Shown piece after piece: positions 36,787-46,200 of a DNA stretch of 64,000 nucleotides (positions are counted from its first letter, which is position 1; every line of letters starts with the position of its first letter). This DNA comes from Gammaproteobacteria bacterium (GTDB lineage Bacteria; Pseudomonadota; Gammaproteobacteria; JAUZRS01). Below the pieces are notes generated by a model. It had not been told where the DNA came from, did not search any database, and saw nothing but the letters and a program-made list of their open reading frames with translations. Location of the stretch: contig JAUZSP010000003.1 of assembly GCA_030949385.1 (NCBI GenBank), forward strand, positions 517,670-581,669, in the 5' to 3' direction. The position numbers were made by a program, and so were the translations under genes.

Positions 36787-37758
36787 TTAATGAGGTTCTA
36801 CGCTGTGCAAATGGCGGCGCACAGCAAGCCAGGAGCCGATCAGGCCTAAAAAGGTGCTGAGCATAATCAGGCTGAGGATGTTAACGCCATTTAAACGGAT
36901 AAGTTGATATTGGCTGCCGTACAGCTGTGTGAGCTGATGAACGGGGTTTTGCAGCAGCAGCAGGCCACCTTCGACCAAAAACAGCGCCACAATGCCACCC
37001 AACAGACCGTACCAAATACCGCCGTAGAGAAAAGGGCGGCGGACAAAGCTGTGGGTGGCTCCGATCAATTTAATCACTTCGATTTCAGCGCGTCGGCTTT
37101 GAATGTCGAGGCGAATGGTGTTGCCGATGATGAGCAGCACGGCAATGGCGAGCAGTGATGCAATCAGCCACACACCACGGTGCATGATGGCGATGATGGC
37201 GCGCAGTCGTTTGACCCACTCCAGATCAAGTTGCATCTGATCGACTTTTTTCAGCTCTTGCAGTTGCTGGGCAAACAGCGAGAGACGAGGTTCGCTCTCC
37301 GCTTTCTGAGCAATGTAGAGCACCAACACCGAAGGCAGTGGATTTTCTTTTAGGCTATCAATGGCCTCGCCAAACCCTGGGTATTGGCGAAACTGGCTCA
37401 AGGCTTCACGGCTGCTGATAAAACGCACTGAGACCACCTCTTCGCGTTTTTCCAGTTGCCGAGCCAGTTTTTGCGCGTCATTATCACTGACGCTTTTTTT
37501 CAAGTAGAGGGAGATGCTGGTGGGGCTGTCCCAATCTTTACTCAACTCTTGGGCGTTGATCAGCAGGGCGTAGAGGGCGGTGGGCAGCGCCAGTGCAATG
37601 CCGATGACGCTGATGGTGGTGAGGTGAGCGAGTGGAGCGTGGTAGAGTTTGCCGAGGCTGAAGAGCAGTGAGCGCAGATGATTGAAGAGATAGGCTTTAA
37701 AAAAATGCTCTTTGGCGCGCTGCATTTTAAAATCGTGTGCTTGTTTACGCGATTTCAT
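36787..37758 (-). CDS. ftsX: Cell division protein FtsX
   Basis: The 323-aa protein has a basic cytoplasmic start, four membrane helices and the FtsX pattern RLDIQSRRAEIEVIKLIGATHSFVRRPFLYGG. With FtsE it forms an ABC-type complex that activates murein hydrolases at the septum. Its start overlaps ftsE. Confidence 0.94.
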   Translation of the reverse strand: MKSRKQAHDFKMQRAKEHFFKAYLFNHLRSLLFSLGKLYHAPLAHLTTISVIGIALALPTALYALLINAQELSKDWDSPTSISLYLKKSVSDNDAQKLARQLEKREEVVSVRFISSREALSQFRQYPGFGEAIDSLKENPLPSVLVLYIAQKAESEPRLSLFAQQLQELKKVDQMQLDLEWVKRLRAIIAIMHRGVWLIASLLAIAVLLIIGNTIRLDIQSRRAEIEVIKLIGATHSFVRRPFLYGGIWYGLLGGIVALFLVEGGLLLLQNPVHQLTQLYGSQYQLIRLNGVNILSLIMLSTFLGLIGSWLAVRRHLHSVEPH

Positions 37759-38437
37759 CGGCGCGTTTTCCTTGGTTGAGGCCGTTTTGAATCAGACGCC
37801 CTTGGTAGAGGGTCATAATGGGCTGCTGTAGACGACGGATCAACTCTAAGTCATGGCTGGCGATCAGCACCGTGGTGCCAATCTGATTGAACTCAATAAA
37901 CAGACGCATGATCTCTTCTGAAAGTAAGGGGTCTAGGTTGCCCGTTGGCTCATCGGCCAGCAGCAGTGGGGGGCGATTGACCACCGCACGGGCGATGCCG
38001 ACCCGTTGTTGCTCACCGCCGGAGAGGGTGATGGGCAGGGCGCGCTCTTTATTCAGTAGGCCGACTTTATCCAGTGAGGCTCGCACTCGGCGGCCAATTT
38101 CACGGTGTTTGTAACCGGCGATGATCAAAGGCAGCGCAACATTGTCGTAGACACTGCGGTCGTAAAGAAGGTGATGGTTTTGAAACACCATGCCGATCTG
38201 ACGGCGCAAGGTGGGGATTTTTCGATTCGGCAGGGTGGAGAGGTTCATGCCGTTGATGACGATTTGGCCTCGGCTGCTGGGTTCAATGGCCGCAATCAGT
38301 TTTAGCAGGGTGCTTTTGCCCGCCCCCGAGTGGCCGGTGAGAAACGCCATCTGACCGCTGGCGATGTGAAAGTTGAGGTTGGTGAGTGCCTCATGTCCAC
38401 CAGGGTAGCGTTTGCTGGTGTGGTCAAAGCGGATCAT
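37745..38437 (-). CDS. ftsE: Cell division ATP-binding protein FtsE
   Basis: The 230-aa protein has Walker [15 protein letters not shown], signature [14 protein letters not shown] and Walker [15 protein letters not shown]. It is the ATPase partner of FtsX. Its start overlaps the ftsY stop by 4 bp. Confidence 0.96.
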   Translation of the reverse strand: MIRFDHTSKRYPGGHEALTNLNFHIASGQMAFLTGHSGAGKSTLLKLIAAIEPSSRGQIVINGMNLSTLPNRKIPTLRRQIGMVFQNHHLLYDRSVYDNVALPLIIAGYKHREIGRRVRASLDKVGLLNKERALPITLSGGEQQRVGIARAVVNRPPLLLADEPTGNLDPLLSEEIMRLFIEFNQIGTTVLIASHDLELIRRLQQPIMTLYQGRLIQNGLNQGKRADEIA

Positions 38438-39417
38438 GAGTTTTTATCGGTTTTGAGTAGGGCATTAACGTATTCACTGGCGCTGAAGGTGTGTAGATCT
38501 TCAACTTTTTCCCCAACGCCAATAAAACGGATCGGTAACGCCAGTTTCTGCGCGATGGCAAAGACGATGCCGCCCTTGGCGGTGCCATCCAATTTGGTGA
38601 TGGCCAGTCCGGTCAGGCCAACGGCTTTATGAAATTGCTCCGCTTGAGTGAGGGCGTTTTGGCCTGTACCGCCGTCCAGCACCAGCAGGGTTTCATGGGG
38701 AGCTTCGGCATCCAACTTAGTCAATACCCGTTTGACCTTTTTCAACTCGTCCATCAAACCTGCTTGGGTGTGCAGCCGTCCGGCGGTGTCGGCGATCAGT
38801 ACATCAACGCCTTTGGCTTTGGCCGATTGCAGCGCATCAAAAATCACCGAAGCGGAGTCGGCGCCGCTGCCTTGCGCGACGACGGGAATCTGATTGCGTT
38901 CGCCCCACGCTTGCAGTTGCTCCACGGCGGCGGCACGGAAGGTGTCACCGGCGGCCAACATGACGGAGAGGTTGGCTTCTTTGAGCCGTTTGGAGAGTTT
39001 GCCAATGGTGGTGGTTTTGCCCGAACCGTTCACCCCCACCACTAAAATGACATAGGGTTTTTTGCTCTCGCTGATCTCTAAAGGCTGTTCGCAAGGGATG
39101 AGGATGTCGTTCAGCTCTTGTTGCAAGAGCGCTTTTAGTGCCTCGCTGTCGTTCACTTGTTTGCGGCTGATGCTCTGGCCTAATTTGTCCATTATTCGTT
39201 GAGTGACATCCACGCCGGTGTCGGCCACCAGCAGGTGGGTTTCCAGCTCTTCGAGCAGGTCATCGTCGATGGGTTTTTTGCCGAGAAAAAAATCCAGCAA
39301 GCCATCGGTGAAACGGGAGCGCGTTTTGCCTAGCTTCTTGCTAAGATCTTTCTCTGCTGATTGAGAAGATGATTCGTCTGGAACTTTTTTCTTTCTGCGA
39401 AAACTGAATAGGCTCAT
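38434..39417 (-). CDS. ftsY: Signal recognition particle receptor FtsY
   Basis: The 327-aa protein has a short basic N terminus and the SRP GTPase domain with GVNGSGKTTTIGKL, LIADTAGRLHTQ and TKLDGTAKGG. It docks ribosome-SRP complexes at the membrane. The acidic A domain is short. Confidence 0.97.
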   Translation of the reverse strand: MSLFSFRRKKKVPDESSSQSAEKDLSKKLGKTRSRFTDGLLDFFLGKKPIDDDLLEELETHLLVADTGVDVTQRIMDKLGQSISRKQVNDSEALKALLQQELNDILIPCEQPLEISESKKPYVILVVGVNGSGKTTTIGKLSKRLKEANLSVMLAAGDTFRAAAVEQLQAWGERNQIPVVAQGSGADSASVIFDALQSAKAKGVDVLIADTAGRLHTQAGLMDELKKVKRVLTKLDAEAPHETLLVLDGGTGQNALTQAEQFHKAVGLTGLAITKLDGTAKGGIVFAIAQKLALPIRFIGVGEKVEDLHTFSASEYVNALLKTDKNS

Positions 39418-39503
39418 GGGCGTTTGGCTGTGAAACAGTGCGGTGATAAAAGCGGTATCCTACCACCGGTGTGGGTACGACCAAAGTTAAAGGAAACATA
39501 ATT

Positions 39504-40877
39504 GTGAAAAGAGGGTGGATGTGGGCGTTAAGCCTGATGTTTGTCAGTGGTGTGTTGCAGGCCACTGAGGTACACGAGTTTCAGCTCGACAACGGTTTGA
39601 AAATTCTAGTACAAGAAGATCATCGTGCGCCGGTGGTGGTGTCGCAGATCTGGTACAAGGTCGGCAGCAGCTACGAACACGGCGGTATCACGGGCGTTTC
39701 TCATGTGTTGGAGCATATGATGTTTAAGGGCACGGAAAAACACGCTTCTGGTGAGTTTTCACGCATCATCGCGTTAAACGGGGGGCGAGAAAACGCCTTC
39801 ACCAGCAGCGATTACACCGCCTATTTCCAACGGATTAATAAAGATCGCCTTGGCCTCTGTTTGGAATTGGAAGCGGATCGGATGCGTAATTTGCGTCTGG
39901 ATGCCACGGAGTTTGCCAAAGAGGTCAATGTGGTCAAAGAGGAGCGCCGGATGCGCACCGACGACAAACCCCGTTCGCTGACCTACGAGCGTTTTAAATC
40001 GGTGGCCTACAGCAGCAGCCCTTATGGCAATCCGGTTATCGGTTGGATGGGAGACCTTGATTCGCTGACGCTGGAAGACGCGCAAACGTGGTACGAGGCG
40101 TGGTACGCGCCCAACAACGCCACTTTGGTGGTGGTGGGGGACGTTAAACCCGCTGAGGTTTTTGCGCTGGCTAAACACCATTTTGGTGCGCTGAAACCGT
40201 CTAAACAGCCCCTTATTAAAGCTCGCGCAGAAGTGCAACAGCACGGCACGCAACGTTTAACCTTAAAATTGCCCGCCAAACTGCCCTACTTGATTATGGG
40301 TTATAAAACCCCCGTTTTGAAAAGCGTCGATGAGCCTTGGAAAGCCTATGCCTTAGAGGTGTTGGTGGGTATTTTAGACGGCGGTGACAGCGCCCGTTTC
40401 AGTGATCGTTTGGTGCGCAGTCGGCAGTTGGCCGCCAGTGCCGGTGCCAGTTACAACCTGCACGGTCGTCTCGATGCGATGTTGGTGCTGGATGGCATTC
40501 CCGCTCAAGATCATGATTTGGATGCACTGGAAACGGCTTTGCTGGCTGAGGTGGAGTTGCTTAAACAGGGCAAAATTTCTGCCGCTGAGCTGAACCGTGT
40601 AAAGGCCGGTGTTTTGGCCAGTTCGGTGTATGAGCGTGATTCGATGTTTTATCAGGCGATGCAGATTGGTATTTTGGAAACCAATGGCGTGGGTTATCGC
40701 GCCTTGGATCAGTATTTGGCCGGTATTCAAGCGGTGACGGTTAAACAGGTGGCGCAGGTGGCGCGTGAGTACTTGAATATGGAACAGTTGACCGTGGCAC
40801 GTCTTGAGCCGCTGCCACTGGAAACGGCGAAAAAGCCGCCTGCCAGTCGTGCTGGCTTACGTGGAGATAAATTATGA
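39504..40877 (+). CDS. M16 zinc peptidase, catalytic partner
   Basis: The ~457-aa protein has a signal peptide and the inverted zinc motif HVLEH in GVSHVLEHMMFKGTEKH, with the downstream Glu in KEVNVVKEER. It is a periplasmic insulinase-type peptidase. The GTG at 39504 follows AAGGAAA; an upstream GTG at 39471 is less likely. It overlaps the next M16 gene by 4 bp. Confidence 0.9.
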   Translation: MKRGWMWALSLMFVSGVLQATEVHEFQLDNGLKILVQEDHRAPVVVSQIWYKVGSSYEHGGITGVSHVLEHMMFKGTEKHASGEFSRIIALNGGRENAFTSSDYTAYFQRINKDRLGLCLELEADRMRNLRLDATEFAKEVNVVKEERRMRTDDKPRSLTYERFKSVAYSSSPYGNPVIGWMGDLDSLTLEDAQTWYEAWYAPNNATLVVVGDVKPAEVFALAKHHFGALKPSKQPLIKARAEVQQHGTQRLTLKLPAKLPYLIMGYKTPVLKSVDEPWKAYALEVLVGILDGGDSARFSDRLVRSRQLAASAGASYNLHGRLDAMLVLDGIPAQDHDLDALETALLAEVELLKQGKISAAELNRVKAGVLASSVYERDSMFYQAMQIGILETNGVGYRALDQYLAGIQAVTVKQVAQVAREYLNMEQLTVARLEPLPLETAKKPPASRAGLRGDKL

Positions 40878-42211
40878 AGCGCCTTTTATTGAGTTTTACG
40901 CTGTTGTTGGTTGCGCCTTTGGCTGTGGCAGTGCCGCAGATTCAGCATTGGCAGACGAAAAATGGCGCGAAGGTGCTGTTTGTCCCCAGCACGGCGTTGC
41001 CGATTGTGGATCTGCGGGTGGTGTTCGCCGCAGGCAGCGTGCGTGACAACGGTCTTTCTGGGGTGGCGAAGCTCACCAATAATTTGCTGGATACGGCTGC
41101 CGGTGACCTCAACGCGCAGCAGATCGCCACGCAATTAGAAGGCGTTGGCGCGCGTTTGGGTTTGGAGTCCTTGCGTGACATGGCGGTGCTGAGTCTGCGC
41201 AGCTTGCGTGAGGAGCGGTTTTTTAAACCGGCTTTTGAAGTGTTTAACACCATTTTACAGCAGCCGCGTTTTGAGCAGAGTGAGATTGATCGCATTCGCA
41301 AGCAGATGTTGATCTCGCTAAAAAATGCCAAGCAGTCGCCTTCCGCCTTGGCCAGCAAAGCCTTTTATAAAGCGGTGTACGGCACCCATCCGTTGGCTTC
41401 TCCTCCAGGGGGTACGGAAGAGAGTCTGCCGGTGATTCAGCGCGAACAGATTTTGGCTTTTTATCAGCGTTTTTATGTGGCTAAAAATGCCGTGATTGCG
41501 ATTGTGGCGGATCTGGATCGAGCGGCAGCGGAAGCTCTGGCTGAGCGCATCAGTTCGGGTCTGCCGACGGGTGAAAAAGCCGCTGCGCTGCCGCCCATTC
41601 CAGAGCTGAAAAAAGCACAGTTGATTCGGATTCAATTCCCTTCCAAGCAGTCTCACATCAGCATTGGTCAAGCGGGCATGAGCCGTACCGATGTTGATTT
41701 TTACCCTCTTTATGTGGGCAACCACACCTTTGGTGGCAGCGGTTTTAGTTCGCGTTTGATGCAAGAAGTGCGGGAAAAACGCGGTTTGGCTTACAGTGTT
41801 TACAGCTATTTTTCACCGATGGAGCAGGCCGGTCCCTTTGAGATGGGTCTGCAAACGCGCAACGATCAGGTGGAGGAGTCGCTGGAGATTGTGAATCGTG
41901 AATTGCAAAAATTCATTACAGAAGGCCCCAGTGCTGAGGAGTTGGATGCCTCGATTCGCAACATTACCGGCGCTGCGCCGCTGCGCATCGACAGCAATAA
42001 AAAGTTGGTGCAGTACTTGGCGATGATCGGTTTTTATCACTTGCCGTTGGATTATTTGGATAAATTTGATCAGCGGATTACGTCGGTGAGCTTGGAACAG
42101 GTGACGACGGCGTTTCAGCAGCGCCTGCACCCAGACAAAATGGTGACGGTGATTGTGGGTGATCAAACGGTTGAGGTGGCCAATGAGCAAAAAACAGCGC
42201 GTCGCGAGTAG
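40874..42211 (+). CDS. M16 peptidase, non-catalytic partner
   Basis: The 445-aa protein has a signal peptide and the M16 fold, but the HxxEH position reads GVAKLTNNLLD, without zinc ligands. This is the usual inactive partner forming a heterodimer with the product encoded just upstream. RGLAYSVYSYFSP is a conserved substrate-binding block. Confidence 0.9.
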   Translation: MKRLLLSFTLLLVAPLAVAVPQIQHWQTKNGAKVLFVPSTALPIVDLRVVFAAGSVRDNGLSGVAKLTNNLLDTAAGDLNAQQIATQLEGVGARLGLESLRDMAVLSLRSLREERFFKPAFEVFNTILQQPRFEQSEIDRIRKQMLISLKNAKQSPSALASKAFYKAVYGTHPLASPPGGTEESLPVIQREQILAFYQRFYVAKNAVIAIVADLDRAAAEALAERISSGLPTGEKAAALPPIPELKKAQLIRIQFPSKQSHISIGQAGMSRTDVDFYPLYVGNHTFGGSGFSSRLMQEVREKRGLAYSVYSYFSPMEQAGPFEMGLQTRNDQVEESLEIVNRELQKFITEGPSAEELDASIRNITGAAPLRIDSNKKLVQYLAMIGFYHLPLDYLDKFDQRITSVSLEQVTTAFQQRLHPDKMVTVIVGDQTVEVANEQKTARRE

Positions 42212-42785
42212 AACCTCTGCGGGGGGCAGCAATCGGCTGCGCATCATCGGTGGGCGTTGGCGGGGGCGTAAGTTGAGTTTTCCTGATGCTCTGGGGCTGA
42301 GGCCGACGGGGGATCGCCTGCGCGAAACTCTGTTTAATTGGTTGCAGCCTTATTTAGCCGAGGGGCGGTGCTTGGATCTGTTCGCGGGCAGCGGTGCTTT
42401 GGGTTTTGAAGCCGCTTCTCGTGCCGCCGCTGAGGTGGTGATGCTGGAGGCGAATCCTCAGGTGGCGCGCAGTTTGGCGGCCAATATCGAGTTGTTAAAG
42501 GCGGATCAAGTCCAGCTACAAAACATGCAAGCCGAGCATTATTTGCAACAGACTCCAACACCGTTTGATCTTGTTTTTCTCGATCCGCCGTTTGCTTTTG
42601 ATATTTTGCCGCAGATTTTTGCCCTGCTGGAGCAGGGCTGGTTGGCGGAAGGGGCGCTGATTTACATTGAGCAGCCGTTGCGTACTCAGTTGGTGTTTCC
42701 TAAGTCTTGGCAGATTTTGAAAGAGAAACGTATGGGAGAGGTGCAGGTGTGGTTGTTGGAGGTGGGGCTGAATGCTGAAGTTTGA
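42183..42785 (+). CDS. rsmD: 16S rRNA m2G966 methyltransferase RsmD
   Basis: The ~200-aa protein has RIIGGRWRGRKL, RPTGDRLRETLFNWL, the SAM site DLFAGSGALGFEA and catalytic DPPF in VFLDPPFAF. It methylates G966 of 16S rRNA. The ATG at 42183 lies inside the M16 gene end. The 3' end overlaps the toxin gene by 14 bp. Confidence 0.94.
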   Translation: MSKKQRVASRTSAGGSNRLRIIGGRWRGRKLSFPDALGLRPTGDRLRETLFNWLQPYLAEGRCLDLFAGSGALGFEAASRAAAEVVMLEANPQVARSLAANIELLKADQVQLQNMQAEHYLQQTPTPFDLVFLDPPFAFDILPQIFALLEQGWLAEGALIYIEQPLRTQLVFPKSWQILKEKRMGEVQVWLLEVGLNAEV

Positions 42786-43053
42786 ATGGGATAAAAATAA
42801 GGCGCAGAGCAACGAGAAAAAACATCAGGTTAGTTTTTCAGAAGCCAGTAGTGTTTTTGCTGATCCTTTTGAATTGACCGTTGTAGATCCAGATCACTCT
42901 TCAGACGAGTATCGTTTTATCAGTATTGGAAAATCCAGAATGGGCCGATTATTGATAGTGTCATATACTGAAAGGGAGTTGGACTCTATTCGAATTATCA
43001 GCGCGCGATCAGCAACACAGCGAGAGCAGAAATATTATGCACAAAAACATTGA
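42772..43053 (+). CDS. BrnT family toxin
   Basis: The 93-aa protein has FEWDKNKAQSNEKKHQVSF and FADPFEL, then RIISARSATQREQKYY, the DUF497/BrnT pattern, a RelE-like ribonuclease. It starts inside rsmD and ends overlapping its antitoxin gene, so the three genes are coupled. Confidence 0.85.
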   Translation: MLKFEWDKNKAQSNEKKHQVSFSEASSVFADPFELTVVDPDHSSDEYRFISIGKSRMGRLLIVSYTERELDSIRIISARSATQREQKYYAQKH

Positions 43054-43255
43054 TGATGAAATTCGAGCAGAATACGATTTTTCACAGGCGGTGCGTGGCA
43101 AACATCATAAATCGTATAGTGAAGGTGTAAATGTGGTTTTTTTGGAAGCAGATATTGCTCAGGTGTTTAAGGATTCTGAAGCGGTGAATCATGCCTTGAG
43201 AATGTTGATGGAGTTGGCGGGTACGGAATTAAAGAGAAATAGAACTAAACCCTAG
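43037..43255 (+). CDS. Antitoxin of the BrnT-type pair
   Basis: The 72-aa protein begins inside the toxin gene end. It has EIRAEYDFSQAVRGKHH and a C-terminal helix pair with DSEAVNHALRMLMELA, a pattern common in antitoxins paired with DUF497 toxins. DNA binding through a ribbon-helix-helix fold is possible. Confidence 0.75.
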   Translation: MHKNIDDEIRAEYDFSQAVRGKHHKSYSEGVNVVFLEADIAQVFKDSEAVNHALRMLMELAGTELKRNRTKP

Positions 43256-43347
43256 AGCGTGAACGTTAACAACAATGACCAGTGCTAGCATCCACTTCAT
43301 CAAGCGTAAATTGGAGTGAATCGGTGCTAATTCACTGGATGTATCTG

Positions 43348-43419
43348 GTAGGTTGGGGTGATAACCCCAACAAACATCCATCGTGGGTATTTTATGTTGG
43401 GGTTGCCACCCCAACCTAC
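43348..43419. repeat. Inverted REP-like doublet
   Basis: Arms at 43348-43371 (GTAGGTTGGGGTG...) and 43396-43419 are reverse complements with two mismatches. Each arm is itself able to fold. It lies in a 229-bp gap that otherwise shows nothing. Confidence 0.78.
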
Positions 43420-43496
43420 TGACAAGTGAACAGAGTACGTTGTTTTTTCCTGTGATTGTGTAACCATCATGGCAAATAACAACGATGAGGCAGGGT

Positions 43497-44825
43497 ATGG
43501 AGCAGTGGTTAGAGCCGCAGTGGTGGCAGCAACTTTATCAACTGGCGATGCAGTGGTGGGTGCAGACGGTGATGGTTCCCGCCACCTTAATCCAGCTGGT
43601 TTTAATGGTGATTAGCTTTTTGGTCGCTCGCCGCCTAGAACCCACGGTTAATCAATTTCTGGCTCGCCTCAAACAGCGTGGCCGTGATCTGCCCGCTTTT
43701 CAAACCTTAATGACGGCCTTAATGGCCATCAGCTTGCCGCTGATCTGGGTGATCATGCAGTGGTTGGCCATTACGGTGGCCGAACAGATGTTGTGGTCGC
43801 ACTCCTTAATGACCACGATTAGCAGTCTTCTGGCCGCTTGGGTGGTGATTCGCCTCGCCTCTCATTGGTTGGATAACCCCGTTTGGTCACGCCTGTTTGC
43901 TCTGGTTGCGTGGAGCATTGCGGCGTTGAATATTTTGGCGCTGTTGCCGCAAGCCAAAGCCCTGTTAGACGGTGTGGCCTTGAGTGCGGGTGATATTCGG
44001 GTTTCTGCTTTAACCGTGATTCAGGGCTTTATTGTCATGGGTCTGCTGCTCTGGCTGGCCATTAGCCTGACTGGAGTGATTGAAAAACAGCTGCGCAGCT
44101 CCGCTTCCATCAGCCCTGCTGCGCGGGTGTTGATCAGTAAGTTTGTTCGTATCGCGCTGATTTCAGCGGCGATTATTTTCTCGCTGGATAATTTGGGCCT
44201 TGATCTAACCGCTTTGGCGGTCTTTTCCGGTGCGTTGGCGGTGGGGCTGGGGTTTGGCTTACAGAAGATCTTTTCCAATCTGGTCAGTGGCGTGATTCTG
44301 TTGTTGGATAAGTCGATCAAACCGGGTGATGTGATTGCTCTGGGTGCAACTTACGGCTGGATTAATCACTTGGGGGCGCGTTACGTTTCGGTGATTACCC
44401 GTGATGGGGTGGAGCACTTGATCCCCAACGAGGAGCTGATTACGCAGCGAGTGGAGAATTGGACGCATACGGATAATTTTATTCGATTAAAAATTCCCGT
44501 CAGTGTTTCCTATCAGACCGATCCGCGCCAAGCGATGCAGCTCTGTGTGGAAGCGGCGCAAATGGTGCCGAGGGTGTTGCTTGATCCTGAGCCGACGTGC
44601 CAGTTACGCGGTTTTGGTGACAGCGCCTTGAATCTGGAGCTGCGCCTCTGGATGGAAGACCCCGAAAATGGCCGAGGCAATTTGATCAGTGAGGTACTGC
44701 TCAATGTTTGGGATCGTTTTAAAGAGCATGGCATTGAGATCCCTTACCCACAACAGGATCTGCACCTGCGTTCGATGCCAAAAGAGCAGACGGAGGCGTT
44801 CTTATCGCCTACTTCTGGAAGCTGA
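43497..44825 (+). CDS. MscS family mechanosensitive channel
   Basis: The ~442-aa membrane protein has about five helices and the MscS core: VFSGALAVGLGFGLQKIFSNLVSGVILLLD, with SIKPGDVI starting the beta domain. It is longer than MscS (286 aa) through extra N-terminal helices. ATG at 43497 follows AGGCAGGG; ATG at 43485 is possible. The end overlaps the convergent EgtB-like gene by 17 bp. Confidence 0.9.
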   Translation: MEQWLEPQWWQQLYQLAMQWWVQTVMVPATLIQLVLMVISFLVARRLEPTVNQFLARLKQRGRDLPAFQTLMTALMAISLPLIWVIMQWLAITVAEQMLWSHSLMTTISSLLAAWVVIRLASHWLDNPVWSRLFALVAWSIAALNILALLPQAKALLDGVALSAGDIRVSALTVIQGFIVMGLLLWLAISLTGVIEKQLRSSASISPAARVLISKFVRIALISAAIIFSLDNLGLDLTALAVFSGALAVGLGFGLQKIFSNLVSGVILLLDKSIKPGDVIALGATYGWINHLGARYVSVITRDGVEHLIPNEELITQRVENWTHTDNFIRLKIPVSVSYQTDPRQAMQLCVEAAQMVPRVLLDPEPTCQLRGFGDSALNLELRLWMEDPENGRGNLISEVLLNVWDRFKEHGIEIPYPQQDLHLRSMPKEQTEAFLSPTSGS

Positions 44826-46041
44826 CGTTGATCTGATCGGGGGTGGGGACAATTTCACCACTGGGTGGAATAACGATGCGCAGACCGGCAAACAGAGTGC
44901 GGTTTGTGGGATCGGCAAAGTGGCGATAACTGGCTCTGCGCAGGGCTTTTTGGGTGTGCAGTGCGCCGCCTTTGAGGGTGACGTTGTTCTGCCCAAAATG
45001 AACCTTTGATAGATGGGTATCGGGTTTGGCTTGAAAGCCTTCGTAGGGATGGAAGGAATTGCTGCACCACTCCCAAACGCGCCCTGTGTCTTGCAACTCG
45101 CCGCTGCGCGCCGCCATCTCCCACTGGAACTCGTGGGGCAAAATCGCCCCTTGGAACGGTTCGTAACGCTCGCTTAACCAATTTACAAAGGCTTCTGATT
45201 CGTGCTGGTTGATGCCCATCACCGGCGCTAAACCGTCCAGTTCGTAAGGGCCGTTGATCCCCAGTGCGTACCAATTCTGATGTTTGTCCTGCCGCCAGTG
45301 ATTGGGGGAGTTGACCTTGTTTTGTTGCTGCCATTGCCAGCCCTGTTGGCTCCAGAGGTGTTGATTTTGATAGCCGCCTTGCTGGATAAAGAGGTGGTAG
45401 GCGCTGTTGTGAATCGGGTGAGTAGCGATGCGAAAGGCGCTTAATTCCACTTGCTGCACGGGCAGTTCGTTGTCGTAGGCTTCCGCTGCGTTTTTATTGC
45501 CGATCAGGTAGACGCCACGGGGAACCTCTTTAAAGTAGGTCGGCGGTGTTTGTGCGGGCAGGGCTTCTTTGGCTTGGTAGGGTTCGGCGTTGGTCTGCGC
45601 TTTTTGATTCAATACGGCCAAAATGGCTTCGTAGTTTTTACTCAGCTCTTGCAGAATCAGGTGGTAGATAAAATCGTTTTCCAGCAGTGGGTGCTGGGGC
45701 AATTGTTTGGGATTGGCGAGCCACATGAGGTGTTGTTCGAAACGTTCGTGCCCCCAGTTGAGTAGGTGATCTTTGGGTGGCAGCTTTGTGCCTTGCCGTT
45801 GGAGCGATGTTTTACCGGGAGTGAAAAGCGTCTGTACGGGGCGGGTGTAGCGATCGTCGCCTTGAATCATCTCTTGCAGGTAGAGGGCTTCAAGGTAGAC
45901 CGAGCGACCATAATACCAACCGATGGGGCTGAGCTGCGGGTGAAACTGGCGATTGCAATCACTGTCTTGCAAGGGCTCTAAAAGGTGGTTGAGGGAGTCG
46001 TGCAGATTGGATATTTGTCCTAGCAGATGGCTTTGGCTCAT
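44809..46041 (-). CDS. EgtB-like SUMF1-domain protein
   Basis: The 410-aa protein has an N-terminal DinB-like helical part and a C-terminal formylglycine-enzyme fold (GVYLIGNKNAAEAYDNE, ILPHEFQWEMAAR, WEWCSNSFHPYEGF, GGALHTQKALRRASYR). This is the layout of EgtB sulfoxide synthases. In EgtB the first iron His follows a W in the PIGW-like block; here it reads SPIGWYYGRS, with Tyr instead. Function may therefore differ from ergothioneine synthesis. No egtD-like gene is near. Confidence 0.75.
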   Translation of the reverse strand: MSQSHLLGQISNLHDSLNHLLEPLQDSDCNRQFHPQLSPIGWYYGRSVYLEALYLQEMIQGDDRYTRPVQTLFTPGKTSLQRQGTKLPPKDHLLNWGHERFEQHLMWLANPKQLPQHPLLENDFIYHLILQELSKNYEAILAVLNQKAQTNAEPYQAKEALPAQTPPTYFKEVPRGVYLIGNKNAAEAYDNELPVQQVELSAFRIATHPIHNSAYHLFIQQGGYQNQHLWSQQGWQWQQQNKVNSPNHWRQDKHQNWYALGINGPYELDGLAPVMGINQHESEAFVNWLSERYEPFQGAILPHEFQWEMAARSGELQDTGRVWEWCSNSFHPYEGFQAKPDTHLSKVHFGQNNVTLKGGALHTQKALRRASYRHFADPTNRTLFAGLRIVIPPSGEIVPTPDQINVSFQK

Positions 46042-46200
46042 GCGGATGTCTACGCTTTTTTTTGGTTAAGAGGAAGGGTTATCTTAGCAAAAAAAAGCAG
46101 TTTGATTTTAGAAAATACTGTTGGCTTTATGTTGATAAGCGATCAATTAATTACCTGAATTTGAGTGATATCCTGAGGAATTATTTTTTCGAGTGATAGC

